In this document: piece after piece, positions 17,237 through 25,898 of the stretch
Position numbering within the stretch: the first letter of the stretch is position 1
Layout of the letters: every line of letters starts with the position of its first letter
Origin: CAYVFC01 sp964450715
GTDB taxonomy: Bacteria > Myxococcota_A > Polyangia > Polyangiales > JAFGIB01
Length of the DNA: 64,000 nt
Assembly (NCBI GenBank): GCA_964450715.1
Contig: CAYVFC010000014.1
Location: forward strand, 23,721 to 87,720
Direction: 5' to 3'
Made by a program: the position numbers and the translations under genes
Notes under the pieces: generated by a model
The model's input: the letters and a program-made list of their open reading frames with translations, nothing else
Told to the model about the DNA's origin: nothing
The model's database searches: none

Positions 17237-20200
17237 CGTGCGCTGCGCCTCCATCGACGGACTTCCTGCTCTTCGACCAGCGAGGTACGGCGAACGAGTT
17301 CCTCCAGCTCGAAGATACCGCACTTGCCGAAGTAGTCGGCGTTGCCGATCACCACGAGCTGCTGGCGGGCCCGGGTGACCGCGACGTTCAGGCGGTTCGG
17401 GCTGTCCAGAAAGCCCACTCGCCTCGTGTTTCGCATCGAAAGCATCACGAGATCTGCCTCTCGCCCCTGGAAGCGATCGACCGTTCCACACACGATTTCG
17501 ACGGGCACATTGGGCACCCGGAAGCGGGTCTTGCGGTCGTCCTGCGTCAGTTCGCGGAGCATATCGGATATGGCGCGCTCCTGCTTCACGTAGAAGCAGA
17601 CGCAGGCCACTTCCCACACGCGTGGCATGTCTCGTTTCGGGGCTCCCTTGCGTTTCGCCCAGGCGATGAAGTCGCGCAGCACGGTCGCCATCGCTTTCAC
17701 CTCATCCGGGTTAACACTGCTCTGCTCGCGCCCCGTAATGTGCGCCCACGTACGACGCGCCGGAAACTTCCCGAAGTCCCAGTCGAGCTTACTGTCGCGG
17801 ACCTGTATGGTATTGGCCTCTTTAAGCGCCCCGCTTCTGTAGATGATCTCCCTCGAGAAGGACGCAATCTCCGGGTGCATCCGGTGTTGGTAGATCAGCC
17901 TCTCGAACCGGGCGGCGAAGTCGTCGGGGCGGGTTGCTCGCAGGCCGGCCGTGAGAGCGCTCTTTCGATTCGCCCGGTCTTCGCCGATGCCCTCCTGCAA
18001 GACCTCGAGGATGCTCGGCAGGCCGATGTCCTCGATCTCGGCGATGGTCCCCTCTACGCTCACAGCCGTCGGTTGGAGTATTTCGAGTTCCTCCCGAAGG
18101 CGCGTCCGTTCTTGCTTGTTCCGGCTTCGACGCAGTTCGTGATGACGAGTTAGCCGCCAAGCGATCTCCTGGGCTAGGTCGTTCCGGCGCAAGAATTCAG
18201 CCTCGCACGCCTGACTGCCTGCCATCGTCCTTACCTCCTCGCGCCGGTCTTTGTACGACCGCGGGAGTAAGCCGGCCCGAGCAAGCCACCACGCCTGCCG
18301 CATGAGCAGTGCGGCGCCTTCGCGCAGGGCGGCCCCGTTCCCGTCGGTCGGGTCCTTGGCTAACAACAGGTTCGACGGAACCAGATCGGCGACCTCGGGC
18401 AGAAGGTCGTCTCCGACAAGCACCCAGTCCGCGGCAGCAAGTTGAAGCGCTTCAGGTTCGCCCGCGCGGAGTTGGACGACCGTCACCACGCTCACCTGTC
18501 CGTTCGAGGTCGCCCCCTTTGCCGCTACCCGCACAACGGAAAGGTCGGGTTGCGGGTCGGCCTCCAACTCGCGGGCGATCCACTCGAGCACGCCGGGTCG
18601 TTCGACCAGAAGCCACCGCATCCCCGGCTGGCGGAGCCGCCCGCGCAGCAGGCGAAACAACAGCAGGCAGGCGCGCTGGTGGTCGGCGGGGAACAAGGGC
18701 CGGTCATTCTCGTCCACGAGGTCGCGCAGGTTCGCCACGATGTCCGACCGGTCCGCAAACGGCGGAAGCTGCCGAACGTCTCCTACGATGATCCATCGCT
18801 TTGCCATCAGCGCGGGGACCATGAATTCCTGGATGAGCGTCTTACTCGCCTCGTCCACGATAAGGACGTCCCAATGCGGCATTGTGCTTATCGGCCGCTC
18901 CGAGATGTGTAGGTCCTTGTCCCGCCCCAGGAACAGCGGATGATTGACGATCCCCATGGTGGTACCGCAAGTAAGGTTCGCGGCCATGATGACCGTGCGT
19001 TCGGCCATCTCTTCCAGCTCGCGGTCGCCGTACTTCTGTAACGCGGGCTTGCCGCGCAGGTCGGACACCAACGCTTCGACTCGCACGTCGATCTGGGTGG
19101 CCTGCACCTTGTCGTCCACTCTGTCCGGATTGCCGATCCGCACCGCGTCTACGGGCGAGCCCGAATCGAGCAGGCGCTCGAGTACGTTATCAATCGCCAC
19201 GTGAGTGGAGGCGCAGAGCAGCACCCGCTTCCCCTTCTCAACGAGCTGCTGGATTATCTCGCAAATGGCCGTGGTCTTGCCTGACCCCGGAGGGCCTTCT
19301 AGAAAGGCGAAGTCTTCCGTTCCAAGCGCCTTGCTCACGAAGGCGCGCTGCTCTTCGGTGCCGTTGCGGGAAGGATCTGTCAGCGAGCGCCAGCCTTCTT
19401 CGCCGATTGGGACGGGGTGTACTCTCGGCCAGCGCGCGTGGTCTGGATCCTCGCAAAGGCGCAGCAAGCCTTTATGGTGCGGCAACGGTGCCTCCGCGAG
19501 TTGGCGCAGCGCTCGCTTCTGGAGGAACAGGTTGCGCGAGTTCACCGGCAGGTAGAGCGTGCTGCCCTCTGGGGGGTATCGGTCGAGGAGGACCTGGTAG
19601 CGGTCCTGATCGACCTTCTTGACCTTGAACTTCGTATCGCGGTGGTGGCGTGGCTGGGTCCACACTTCCCTTACGTCGCCCTCGCAGAACGCGGCGCGAG
19701 GGTCGATGAACTCTTCGGCATCGGTCGATTCGGGAGAGAGTAGTTGAACCCAATTGCCCGTACGCCGCGTCCGCCCAGATGTAGACCAGCGGTAGCGGAC
19801 GCCGTTGTCGCCCCGGAGCAATCCGTCGGCGGGCGGCTCCTCGACGCGGAGCATTCCCACGCTGAACTCGAACGAGCGCCCCTTACTATCCACGACCCGG
19901 CTGAGTCCCTCCGATACTGGCAGCGCTTCGGCCTCCACCTCCTCGCCGTCTACTACGAGGTCGTAGTCGCCGTGCTCTCCCTCTACGAGAAGCGTCCAGT
20001 AGATGTCGTCTTCGGCTCGCGGCAAGACCGCAAACTTTTTCGGCCGACCCTGTAGGTCGGTTACGACCTGCGGCGGAGAATCGACGTTTTCCTGTTGTAC
20101 GGAGCAGTCCAGGCCGCACCACACCAGCCGGTCGGTCGGGAAAAGCGGGACGTCCGTCCGAACCCGCAACCCCGTTGCCGTGTGCACGGCATCCTCAATG

Positions 20201-20517
20201 CGTACGGGCACACCTCGATTGACCACGAAACCGTGCTGCGAGAAGTCCGGAGCTTTGTCGGCGGGCCATTCGGTCAGTATTGCGCCAGGCTGGCGACGGC
20301 GTACGCGTAGCAGGCTATCGACAGGCTTGAGGTGGATCGTGAGCAGGTTACGCACTCTCTCCCACGGAAGCTGGTACCGAAACTGTCGTTGTTTAGCGGT
20401 ATGGATCGCCTGGCCGAGGAACCGGTTGAACGGTCGAAGCGTTTTCGACGCCTGGTCCATCACGGCTAGTGTCACCTTCGGATTACGAACCGTGGCATGG
20501 AAGAACAGGACCTTCAT
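17233..20517 (-). CDS. UPF1/Sen1-like superfamily 1 helicase, 1094 aa
   Basis: This is an ATP-dependent RNA or DNA helicase. Walker A GPPGSGKTT at about 408-416, motif II DEAS at about 555-558, motif III GDVRQLPP at about 579-586, then the late motifs QHRMHP (about 877-882), VDRFQGREADLV and NVAVTRARQQL. The first 390 residues are an extra N-terminal region of mixed beta structure. An unusually long insert of about 290 residues separates motif III from the QHRMHP motif; it contains a charged helical stretch near the end and may carry a separate function. ATG 20517 overlaps the TGA of the Ycf46-like gene; the longer frame up to 20649 is only overlap. It is likely the engine of the operon. Confidence 0.88.
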   Translation of the reverse strand: MKVLFFHATVRNPKVTLAVMDQASKTLRPFNRFLGQAIHTAKQRQFRYQLPWERVRNLLTIHLKPVDSLLRVRRRQPGAILTEWPADKAPDFSQHGFVVNRGVPVRIEDAVHTATGLRVRTDVPLFPTDRLVWCGLDCSVQQENVDSPPQVVTDLQGRPKKFAVLPRAEDDIYWTLLVEGEHGDYDLVVDGEEVEAEALPVSEGLSRVVDSKGRSFEFSVGMLRVEEPPADGLLRGDNGVRYRWSTSGRTRRTGNWVQLLSPESTDAEEFIDPRAAFCEGDVREVWTQPRHHRDTKFKVKKVDQDRYQVLLDRYPPEGSTLYLPVNSRNLFLQKRALRQLAEAPLPHHKGLLRLCEDPDHARWPRVHPVPIGEEGWRSLTDPSRNGTEEQRAFVSKALGTEDFAFLEGPPGSGKTTAICEIIQQLVEKGKRVLLCASTHVAIDNVLERLLDSGSPVDAVRIGNPDRVDDKVQATQIDVRVEALVSDLRGKPALQKYGDRELEEMAERTVIMAANLTCGTTMGIVNHPLFLGRDKDLHISERPISTMPHWDVLIVDEASKTLIQEFMVPALMAKRWIIVGDVRQLPPFADRSDIVANLRDLVDENDRPLFPADHQRACLLLFRLLRGRLRQPGMRWLLVERPGVLEWIARELEADPQPDLSVVRVAAKGATSNGQVSVVTVVQLRAGEPEALQLAAADWVLVGDDLLPEVADLVPSNLLLAKDPTDGNGAALREGAALLMRQAWWLARAGLLPRSYKDRREEVRTMAGSQACEAEFLRRNDLAQEIAWRLTRHHELRRSRNKQERTRLREELEILQPTAVSVEGTIAEIEDIGLPSILEVLQEGIGEDRANRKSALTAGLRATRPDDFAARFERLIYQHRMHPEIASFSREIIYRSGALKEANTIQVRDSKLDWDFGKFPARRTWAHITGREQSSVNPDEVKAMATVLRDFIAWAKRKGAPKRDMPRVWEVACVCFYVKQERAISDMLRELTQDDRKTRFRVPNVPVEIVCGTVDRFQGREADLVMLSMRNTRRVGFLDSPNRLNVAVTRARQQLVVIGNADYFGKCGIFELEELVRRTSLVEEQEVRRWRRSAR

Positions 20518-22097
20518 GATCGGGTCCCCGGAATGAACGGATTGCGGGTGGCTTCCTGGCGCAGGCGAGGAGGTGCGGCCTCGGGATTTTCCGGCGGCAA
20601 TGCCTCCGGCGTTTCGCCGCTCGCGAGACGCGCCCGCACCTTCGCCCACTGCTGCAAGTTCTCTATATGGCCGCGCATAGTACGCGAAAGGGGGTATGTC
20701 TTGCCCACCGCCCGGGCGATGTGCTCGGTCGCCAACTCGCGCCCTTCGGCGAAGGCATCGTAGAGCCCTTCGCGCACCGCCTCCTCGAGCTCCGCGCCCG
20801 AGAATCCCGCTGCCTTCTCCGCGAGGTCGGCGAGGTCGTAGTCCTCAGGGTCGCGCCGCCGCTTGCGGAGGTGGATGGCCAGGATCTTCTCGCGCACGGC
20901 GCGCGTCGGAAGGTCCACGAAGAATATCTCGTCGAAGCGACCTTTCCGCAGCAGCTCTGGGGGAAGCATGTCGATGCGGTTGGCGGTGGCGACGACGAAC
21001 ACCGGGTCCCTCTTCTCCTGCATCCACGTCAGCAGCGTACCGACCACGCGCGCGGTCGTACCGCCGTCGGTCTGGTCCGAGCTGCCCATGCCGGCGATCC
21101 CCTTCTCGATCTCGTCTATCCACAGTACGCACGGAGCGAGGGCCTGGGCGACCTGAAGAGCGGTCCTGACGTTGCCCTCGGACTGGCCGACGATGCCGCC
21201 GAAGACTTTTCCCATGTCGAACCGCAGCAACGGAAACTGCCAGGTCGCCGCGACCGCTTTCGCGACCAGGCTCTTTCCGCACCCCTGTATTCCCAGCAGC
21301 AGCACGCCCTTCGGCGCCTCCAGTCCGAAGTCCCTTGCCCCTGCCCCGAACGCTCGCCCGCGCCGGTCCAGCCACTCCTTGAGCTGGCCGAGCCCGCCCA
21401 CGTCCGCCATCCTAACGTCGGTGGCGTAGTACTCGAGCACATCGCTTTGCTTGATAATGCGCTCCTTCTCCCGGGCGACCAGCGCCACGGCCCCATGGTC
21501 CAGACGCCCCGCCTCGGCGGCAGCCTTCCCGAAGGCCAGCCGGGCCTCCATCACCGTCAACCCGCGCGCCGCGTCCAGTAGCTCTTCGTCAGAGGATGCG
21601 CGAACGCCGAGCGCCGCGGCGGCGTCCTCGAGTACGACGCGTAGGTCTTCGACGCGAGGAAGCTCGATCTCGATGGTGGGAACCTCCTTCCGGAGATCGA
21701 CGGGCAACCCCGGAAGCGGCGTGGAGAGCACCACCAGCTTGCGCGGCGAGGTCGGGACCCGCGCCAGCTCGCGGACCCACCGCAGGATCCGGGGGTGCTC
21801 CTCGCGCAGGAACGGCTGGAAGTCTTCCAGCAACCATACGCCGGCTTCATCCGACCCGTGGATCTTCTTGAGGATTTCTTCCGCATCGGGGGGTTCGTCG
21901 TCTTCGACTCTCGTTTCGCCCGTCTCCGAGCAGCGGAGCAGTCCAGTGGAATAACTCCATACATGTAGGGGCAGGCCACACTCCTTGGACAGGCCTATTA
22001 CAAGACCGCGGACGCGTTCCCATTCATAAGAGGCGATGTGCAACACCGTCGCTCGGGCTCGGGCCAGATGCAGGAGATGTTCGTAACTCGTGGTCAT
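20514..22097 (-). CDS. Ycf46-like AAA+ ATPase, 527 aa
   Basis: This is an AAA+ ATPase of the CDC48/FtsH-like clade closest to Ycf46. The N-terminal 200 residues have the Ycf46-type domain (TVLHIASYEWERVRGL, then GVWLLEDFQPFL). The AAA+ core has Walker A GIQGCGKS (about 269-276), Walker B VLWIDEIEK (about 324), sensor 1 VVATANRID and arginine finger RKGRFDE. The C-terminal tail is Pro-rich. No protease motif. It starts at 22097, overlapping the stop of the small HTH gene. In plastids and cyanobacteria Ycf46 and Ycf35 are separate conserved proteins of unknown role; here both lie in one operon with a helicase. Confidence 0.87.
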   Translation of the reverse strand: MTTSYEHLLHLARARATVLHIASYEWERVRGLVIGLSKECGLPLHVWSYSTGLLRCSETGETRVEDDEPPDAEEILKKIHGSDEAGVWLLEDFQPFLREEHPRILRWVRELARVPTSPRKLVVLSTPLPGLPVDLRKEVPTIEIELPRVEDLRVVLEDAAAALGVRASSDEELLDAARGLTVMEARLAFGKAAAEAGRLDHGAVALVAREKERIIKQSDVLEYYATDVRMADVGGLGQLKEWLDRRGRAFGAGARDFGLEAPKGVLLLGIQGCGKSLVAKAVAATWQFPLLRFDMGKVFGGIVGQSEGNVRTALQVAQALAPCVLWIDEIEKGIAGMGSSDQTDGGTTARVVGTLLTWMQEKRDPVFVVATANRIDMLPPELLRKGRFDEIFFVDLPTRAVREKILAIHLRKRRRDPEDYDLADLAEKAAGFSGAELEEAVREGLYDAFAEGRELATEHIARAVGKTYPLSRTMRGHIENLQQWAKVRARLASGETPEALPPENPEAAPPRLRQEATRNPFIPGTRS

Positions 22098-22345
22098 TTA
22101 CGCCGCCCTCCCCTTCCCGACTTCGGCGATTTCCGCGACTTGCCCCCCGAGCCAGCCGGTCTTTCGAGCGTCTCCGCCACCCGCCCCTGAATCCACGCGT
22201 CGATGTCCGTACGCCGGAACCTCCACTGGCCGCCCACCTTGAACCCGGGTAACTGCCCAGCCTGGGCCATGGTGTAGGTCGTCTTCCCCCCGACCTTCAG
22301 CAGCGCCGCGACTTCGTGAACAGTCAGAATTTCGTCTTCGGCCAT
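22094..22345 (-). CDS. excisionase-family helix-turn-helix protein
   Basis: It is 83 aa. Residues 6-55 (LTVHEVAALLKVGGKTTYTM, then LPGFKVGGQWRFRRTDIDAW) are the MerR-like winged HTH of the excisionase/AlpA DNA-binding family, followed by a basic tail. It is the first gene of the operon, and its stop overlaps the ATG of the AAA+ gene. BREX in this window also begins with such a gene (42368-42625), so these are likely transcriptional regulators of their own operons, not true excisionases. Confidence 0.83.
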   Translation of the reverse strand: MAEDEILTVHEVAALLKVGGKTTYTMAQAGQLPGFKVGGQWRFRRTDIDAWIQGRVAETLERPAGSGGKSRKSPKSGRGGRRK

Positions 22346-22662
22346 ATTACAGGCCTCTGACGACGTATTTGCTAAAATATTCTAAATTCCACCAAAGGGC
22401 ACCAACCGGCTCCGGGGTGGGCTTTTACTCGCCTCCCGGGGCCTCCGCCGACAGCACTACATCTTTACTGCCGGTAGACGAAGCATGCGTGTCTTCCCGA
22501 GTCGGACCCAACGCAGACGAGATAACGGCCGCGTATTCTGCTCTCGTCCCCGGATTTGCGGACCCCATGCTCCTTTCGTCGACGGGAACGATCCGCGAGC
22601 GCGGAAGGGAAATGCTTCGCACAACTATCGATCAACTATCTGGTCACACGACGTACAACCGA
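22346..22662 (-). promoter_or_regulatory. intergenic region with probable promoter of the Ycf46-helicase operon
   Basis: This 317-base gap separates the last gene of the SIR2-HerA pair from the operon start. Its part nearest 22345 is distinctly AT-rich (TAGAATATTTTAGC on the minus strand, 22370-22386), which is the likely promoter. No clear -35/-10 pair with standard spacing was found. The rest shows no gene or RNA. Confidence 0.35.
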
Positions 22663-24405
22663 TCACGTCGACGCCGCGGCCCAGCGTCCAAAGTCGGGGT
22701 CGGACGATCGAGGCACTGGCTTCGCTTCGGGTGCTTCAATCCGAACGGGTAACGCGACGCTCGTACCGAAGACGAGAGCCTGTTGTCGCGGCAATCCCGC
22801 GATCCTCGCTAGCTCTTGTCGGTCTACCCATTCTCCCGCCGACGATACCGCCCGGAGGTCGTTTTCCGCCGTCAAACGAAAGACGACCCATGTTCCGCAT
22901 TGGGCCAAGACCGTGGGCGAAACTTCTGCCGGGCGTTGCGTACTAACCCAGAGCCCGAGACCGAACTTCCGCCCTTCCTTTGCAAGACGTTCGTAAGCGA
23001 GAGCCTGACGACCACTATCCTCCTGCTCGGAGAATTGGCGCAGATAGTGGTGAGCTTCCTCCAATACGAGTAACGTCGGGTAACTACCTGCCTGCCCGCG
23101 GCGGAACAGCTCAAACGCGAAGAGCTCTAGGAGCGATCCGAGGACCAAAGGCATGAGATCATGCGCTACGTGGCGTAGATCGACGATGTGGAGCTTCCAC
23201 GTGGTGTTCGCACCACCGAAGACCTTCTCGACCAGATCAGCTCCTTCGGCCTGCCAATCGAGTACCGTGCCAATAGCCGGACCGCCTGCGACCTCAACGA
23301 CGCTGGCAAACAACGGATCCTCCACGCACCTCCGAATCCGGGTTACAAGTGCCGCCACATTCGAATACAGGAAGCTGTCTCGCTCCCATGGACCCCGGGT
23401 GCTCTTCTTCAACGCGTGGCTCTCAGCGACCAGACATCCAAGCGCGCCCATATGGGGCCAGTGCGTTGCTGCATGTGCTCCACCGTTCCGCAATACGTCG
23501 ATCGCTTTCCAAGAGCATGTGGCGTCACCCGGCCGGCAATCGTCGAAGAGATCAGGGCTGTTGCTTTGCACAAGCCCCGCTGCCCGATCGTTCGGAAACC
23601 ACTTCACGAAATGCAGATTCTCGAGTGCGAACGCGAGCGCGGGACGCTGGGTTTTCTCGCTCGGGAGAAGGAGACGAGATAGTCCGTGTCGGCCCAGTGC
23701 GTAGTAGGGGATTTTGAACCCTTGAGCACCACCGCCGATCGTCGTGTAGACGCACTCGTTGGGTTGGGCGGCGTACGATTTAAGAGCGTCTCCGTACTCG
23801 CCATTGATATCGAACACAACAATACGCGGGCTCGGCGTCTGCAAAATCTGCTGCAGGATCGCCGCGGTGAAACAGCTCTTGCCCTGTCCCGTTGCACCAA
23901 GCACTGCGACGTGTCGTCCTAGGAGGTTGGACAGTCCCACAGTTAGCGAGCCACCTCCGCGAGTCTCGGATCCCAAGCTGACAGTGGGCCCCGACGACGG
24001 CGCCGTACGCAGTACACACGCGAGTTCCTGTTGCGAGAGAGGATATGCCTCGGCGCCCAGGGTAGGAGAGACCAGGGAATCCGGCGTGAAGCGAAGCTCG
24101 TCCTTTCGTCTCGCAATGGTGCCTGCCACAACCGCTACGAGGTTGCGCAGGGGATCTCGACGAATCGACGTCGTTCCAACTCCAGCCGCGTGCGCTTCCC
24201 TCGGTTCCGCGAAGGAAAGCGAACGTACGCGCATAACCAGTAGCCGCGTTCCTCCGTCAACGGCGAATAGCCCACTGATTTCGGTTACGGGCGATACGCC
24301 ATCGCGATGGGACGCGTAGTGACCTCGATGCGCATCTTTGAGATTGAGGGTCACCATCGCCCCCTCGATCGAAACGACGTAGCCGAAAGGCTCTCTTCCG
24401 TTCAC
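22663..24405 (-). CDS. herA: HerA-type ATPase/translocase of a SIR2-HerA system
   Basis: This is a FtsK/HerA-superfamily DNA translocase (580 aa) that in SIR2-HerA systems forms hexamers carrying the SIR2 effector. It has an N-terminal HAS-barrel-like beta domain (1-100), Walker A GATGQGKS (170-177), Walker B LLVLEEAHHYLRQF, the sensor WVSTQRPAEVSP and the usual C-terminal segment (DRQELARIAGLPRQQALVF). The stop-start overlap ATGA (24402-24405) couples it to the SIR2 gene. SIR2-HerA pairs are established anti-phage systems in which NAD is consumed or DNA is degraded on infection. Confidence 0.9.
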   Translation of the reverse strand: MNGREPFGYVVSIEGAMVTLNLKDAHRGHYASHRDGVSPVTEISGLFAVDGGTRLLVMRVRSLSFAEPREAHAAGVGTTSIRRDPLRNLVAVVAGTIARRKDELRFTPDSLVSPTLGAEAYPLSQQELACVLRTAPSSGPTVSLGSETRGGGSLTVGLSNLLGRHVAVLGATGQGKSCFTAAILQQILQTPSPRIVVFDINGEYGDALKSYAAQPNECVYTTIGGGAQGFKIPYYALGRHGLSRLLLPSEKTQRPALAFALENLHFVKWFPNDRAAGLVQSNSPDLFDDCRPGDATCSWKAIDVLRNGGAHAATHWPHMGALGCLVAESHALKKSTRGPWERDSFLYSNVAALVTRIRRCVEDPLFASVVEVAGGPAIGTVLDWQAEGADLVEKVFGGANTTWKLHIVDLRHVAHDLMPLVLGSLLELFAFELFRRGQAGSYPTLLVLEEAHHYLRQFSEQEDSGRQALAYERLAKEGRKFGLGLWVSTQRPAEVSPTVLAQCGTWVVFRLTAENDLRAVSSAGEWVDRQELARIAGLPRQQALVFGTSVALPVRIEAPEAKPVPRSSDPDFGRWAAAST

Positions 24406-25715
24406 GGCCCGACTCCCGTTCCCGCGGTACCGACGTCCGCTCGATGCTGCTTGATCATCTCGCGGATTTTCGCGGCCTGTTCATCGTAGATCGCCGGGTC
24501 CGGAAGATGATCTACGAAGTCCTTGAAAAACGCGGCAGAACCTCCACCGATAATCGTGACCTGAGGAGAACAGAGATTCGAGATGCGCTGCACCCAGGGA
24601 AGACACGCAGTTACATCGAGGTTATCGCCCGCGCACTTCGCCTCCGGTAAGTAGATCACCAGTTGCAGAGTCGGGTTCTGCAAAGCCGTGGCGATGATGC
24701 GGTTGATGTGTTCGTCCGAGAAAGAGTACCCGCTCGTAATCAGACAGGTCTGCGGCCGCGCGAGAACGTCTGTAAACCGGCGGAGTAGCTCCCCGAGTAC
24801 GAAGCCAACGGTTTGCATGTACTTCGCGGCCGACGGAAACACCATCGGCCCAGGGAAGTCATCATTCGAGTTTCCCGAAAGAAAGCTCTCAATAGAACTC
24901 CATAGGTGTACTGTGGGGAACTCGAGGTAGGAGGCTCCATCCGTCGACGCAAGCCACGTCAGCGACCCGTGAAGTTTCGCCAGGTAAATGTTGTATGTTC
25001 CGAAGCGCGCTTCCCCTCGGGCCAGCGTATTCCTATAGCCGAGATCGAAGTTGTGGGGCGCGAATGCCCGATGGTGCAGCCCGTCGAATCCGTTAGAGAC
25101 CTTGAGTCCGATACTCTCTCCAGCCCATTCGACTGCTAGGTCGTAGTTAGTGGTAAACACCCAGGGAGAGGGTTGCCCTGGCTGCCGAGCTGCCGTGAGC
25201 TTGTGGAGCAGCTTCCGATGAGACCCAAGCTCTGCAACGCTGTGGTCGACAGCCGAGGGATTCTTCCACCACTCTTCCTTCAAGAGGGCGGCGCGGATCA
25301 CCGCTCTTTGAAGGTCCGAACGCGCCTTATCAAGATTCTTAACCCTTCGGGTCCGTTTTTGCCGATTCCATTCAGACCGCGCGATCTCGATCGCGTCAGC
25401 GAGATCTTCCACGTTTGGTGGACTAGCCGCAACGTCCACGAAACCTTCATCAACCATCCATTTGTGGCTCACTGGATAGGTGGCCACAAAATAGTTCCAT
25501 AAATCGGCAATAGTCATGCCCCCGAGTGGTCCCATAGATGCACCAGCGCCGAGTAAGACCCCGACGTTCTCGAGACGTACCAAAGCAGCGAGATGGGCCT
25601 GCAAATCCTCTACCGACATCCACTGGGAACCACGGCGCGCGCAGAGTATTGCTGTAGAGGTTGACGGCGTAGCGGCGGGACTCGCGGAAGGCGCACTCGC
25701 AGGCGGCGAGGTCAT
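24402..25715 (-). CDS. SIR2-domain effector of a SIR2-HerA system
   Basis: This is an NAD-binding SIR2-like protein acting as the toxic effector. Motifs: GVLLGAGASMG (NAD loop), FTTNYD, LAKLHGSLTW (the catalytic His of SIR2 domains) and GYSFSDEHINRII. At 437 aa it has the usual length for SIR2 defence proteins. An upstream GGGAG eight bases before ATG 25715 supports that start, although the first 32 residues are Ser/Pro/Ala-rich and homology begins at an internal ATG (25619). The about 180 bases between it and brxL's end hold the promoter. Confidence 0.88.
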   Translation of the reverse strand: MTSPPASAPSASPAATPSTSTAILCARRGSQWMSVEDLQAHLAALVRLENVGVLLGAGASMGPLGGMTIADLWNYFVATYPVSHKWMVDEGFVDVAASPPNVEDLADAIEIARSEWNRQKRTRRVKNLDKARSDLQRAVIRAALLKEEWWKNPSAVDHSVAELGSHRKLLHKLTAARQPGQPSPWVFTTNYDLAVEWAGESIGLKVSNGFDGLHHRAFAPHNFDLGYRNTLARGEARFGTYNIYLAKLHGSLTWLASTDGASYLEFPTVHLWSSIESFLSGNSNDDFPGPMVFPSAAKYMQTVGFVLGELLRRFTDVLARPQTCLITSGYSFSDEHINRIIATALQNPTLQLVIYLPEAKCAGDNLDVTACLPWVQRISNLCSPQVTIIGGGSAAFFKDFVDHLPDPAIYDEQAAKIREMIKQHRADVGTAGTGVGP

Positions 25716-25898
25716 TTCGAGATTCTCCCACGCTTTCTACGACTACATCCATGTACAAAACGCGCGCTTCGTGAATGCGATTCGGCCATTACTAACCCCC
25801 CTTTCATTACGCGCCGCGGTCTTCCCGTGTCGCCTGTCATACCCGGTGCGTATAACGCCGTTGTCCCGAATTACGATGCCAATCCCACCGCCTACATA

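Noticed and set aside
12290..22345. DISARM as an explanation of the operon
   Set aside because: No DUF1998 protein, no methyltransferase and a UPF1-like rather than DrmA-type helicase.
12290..22345. Mokosh as an explanation of the operon
   Set aside because: The helicase lacks a kinase domain, the PLD-like match is weak, and Mokosh does not include Ycf46, DUF1257, DUF2997 or radical-SAM genes.
22094..22345. True phage excisionase
   Set aside because: No integrase is adjacent and it is translationally coupled to the AAA+ gene, so a regulator is more likely.
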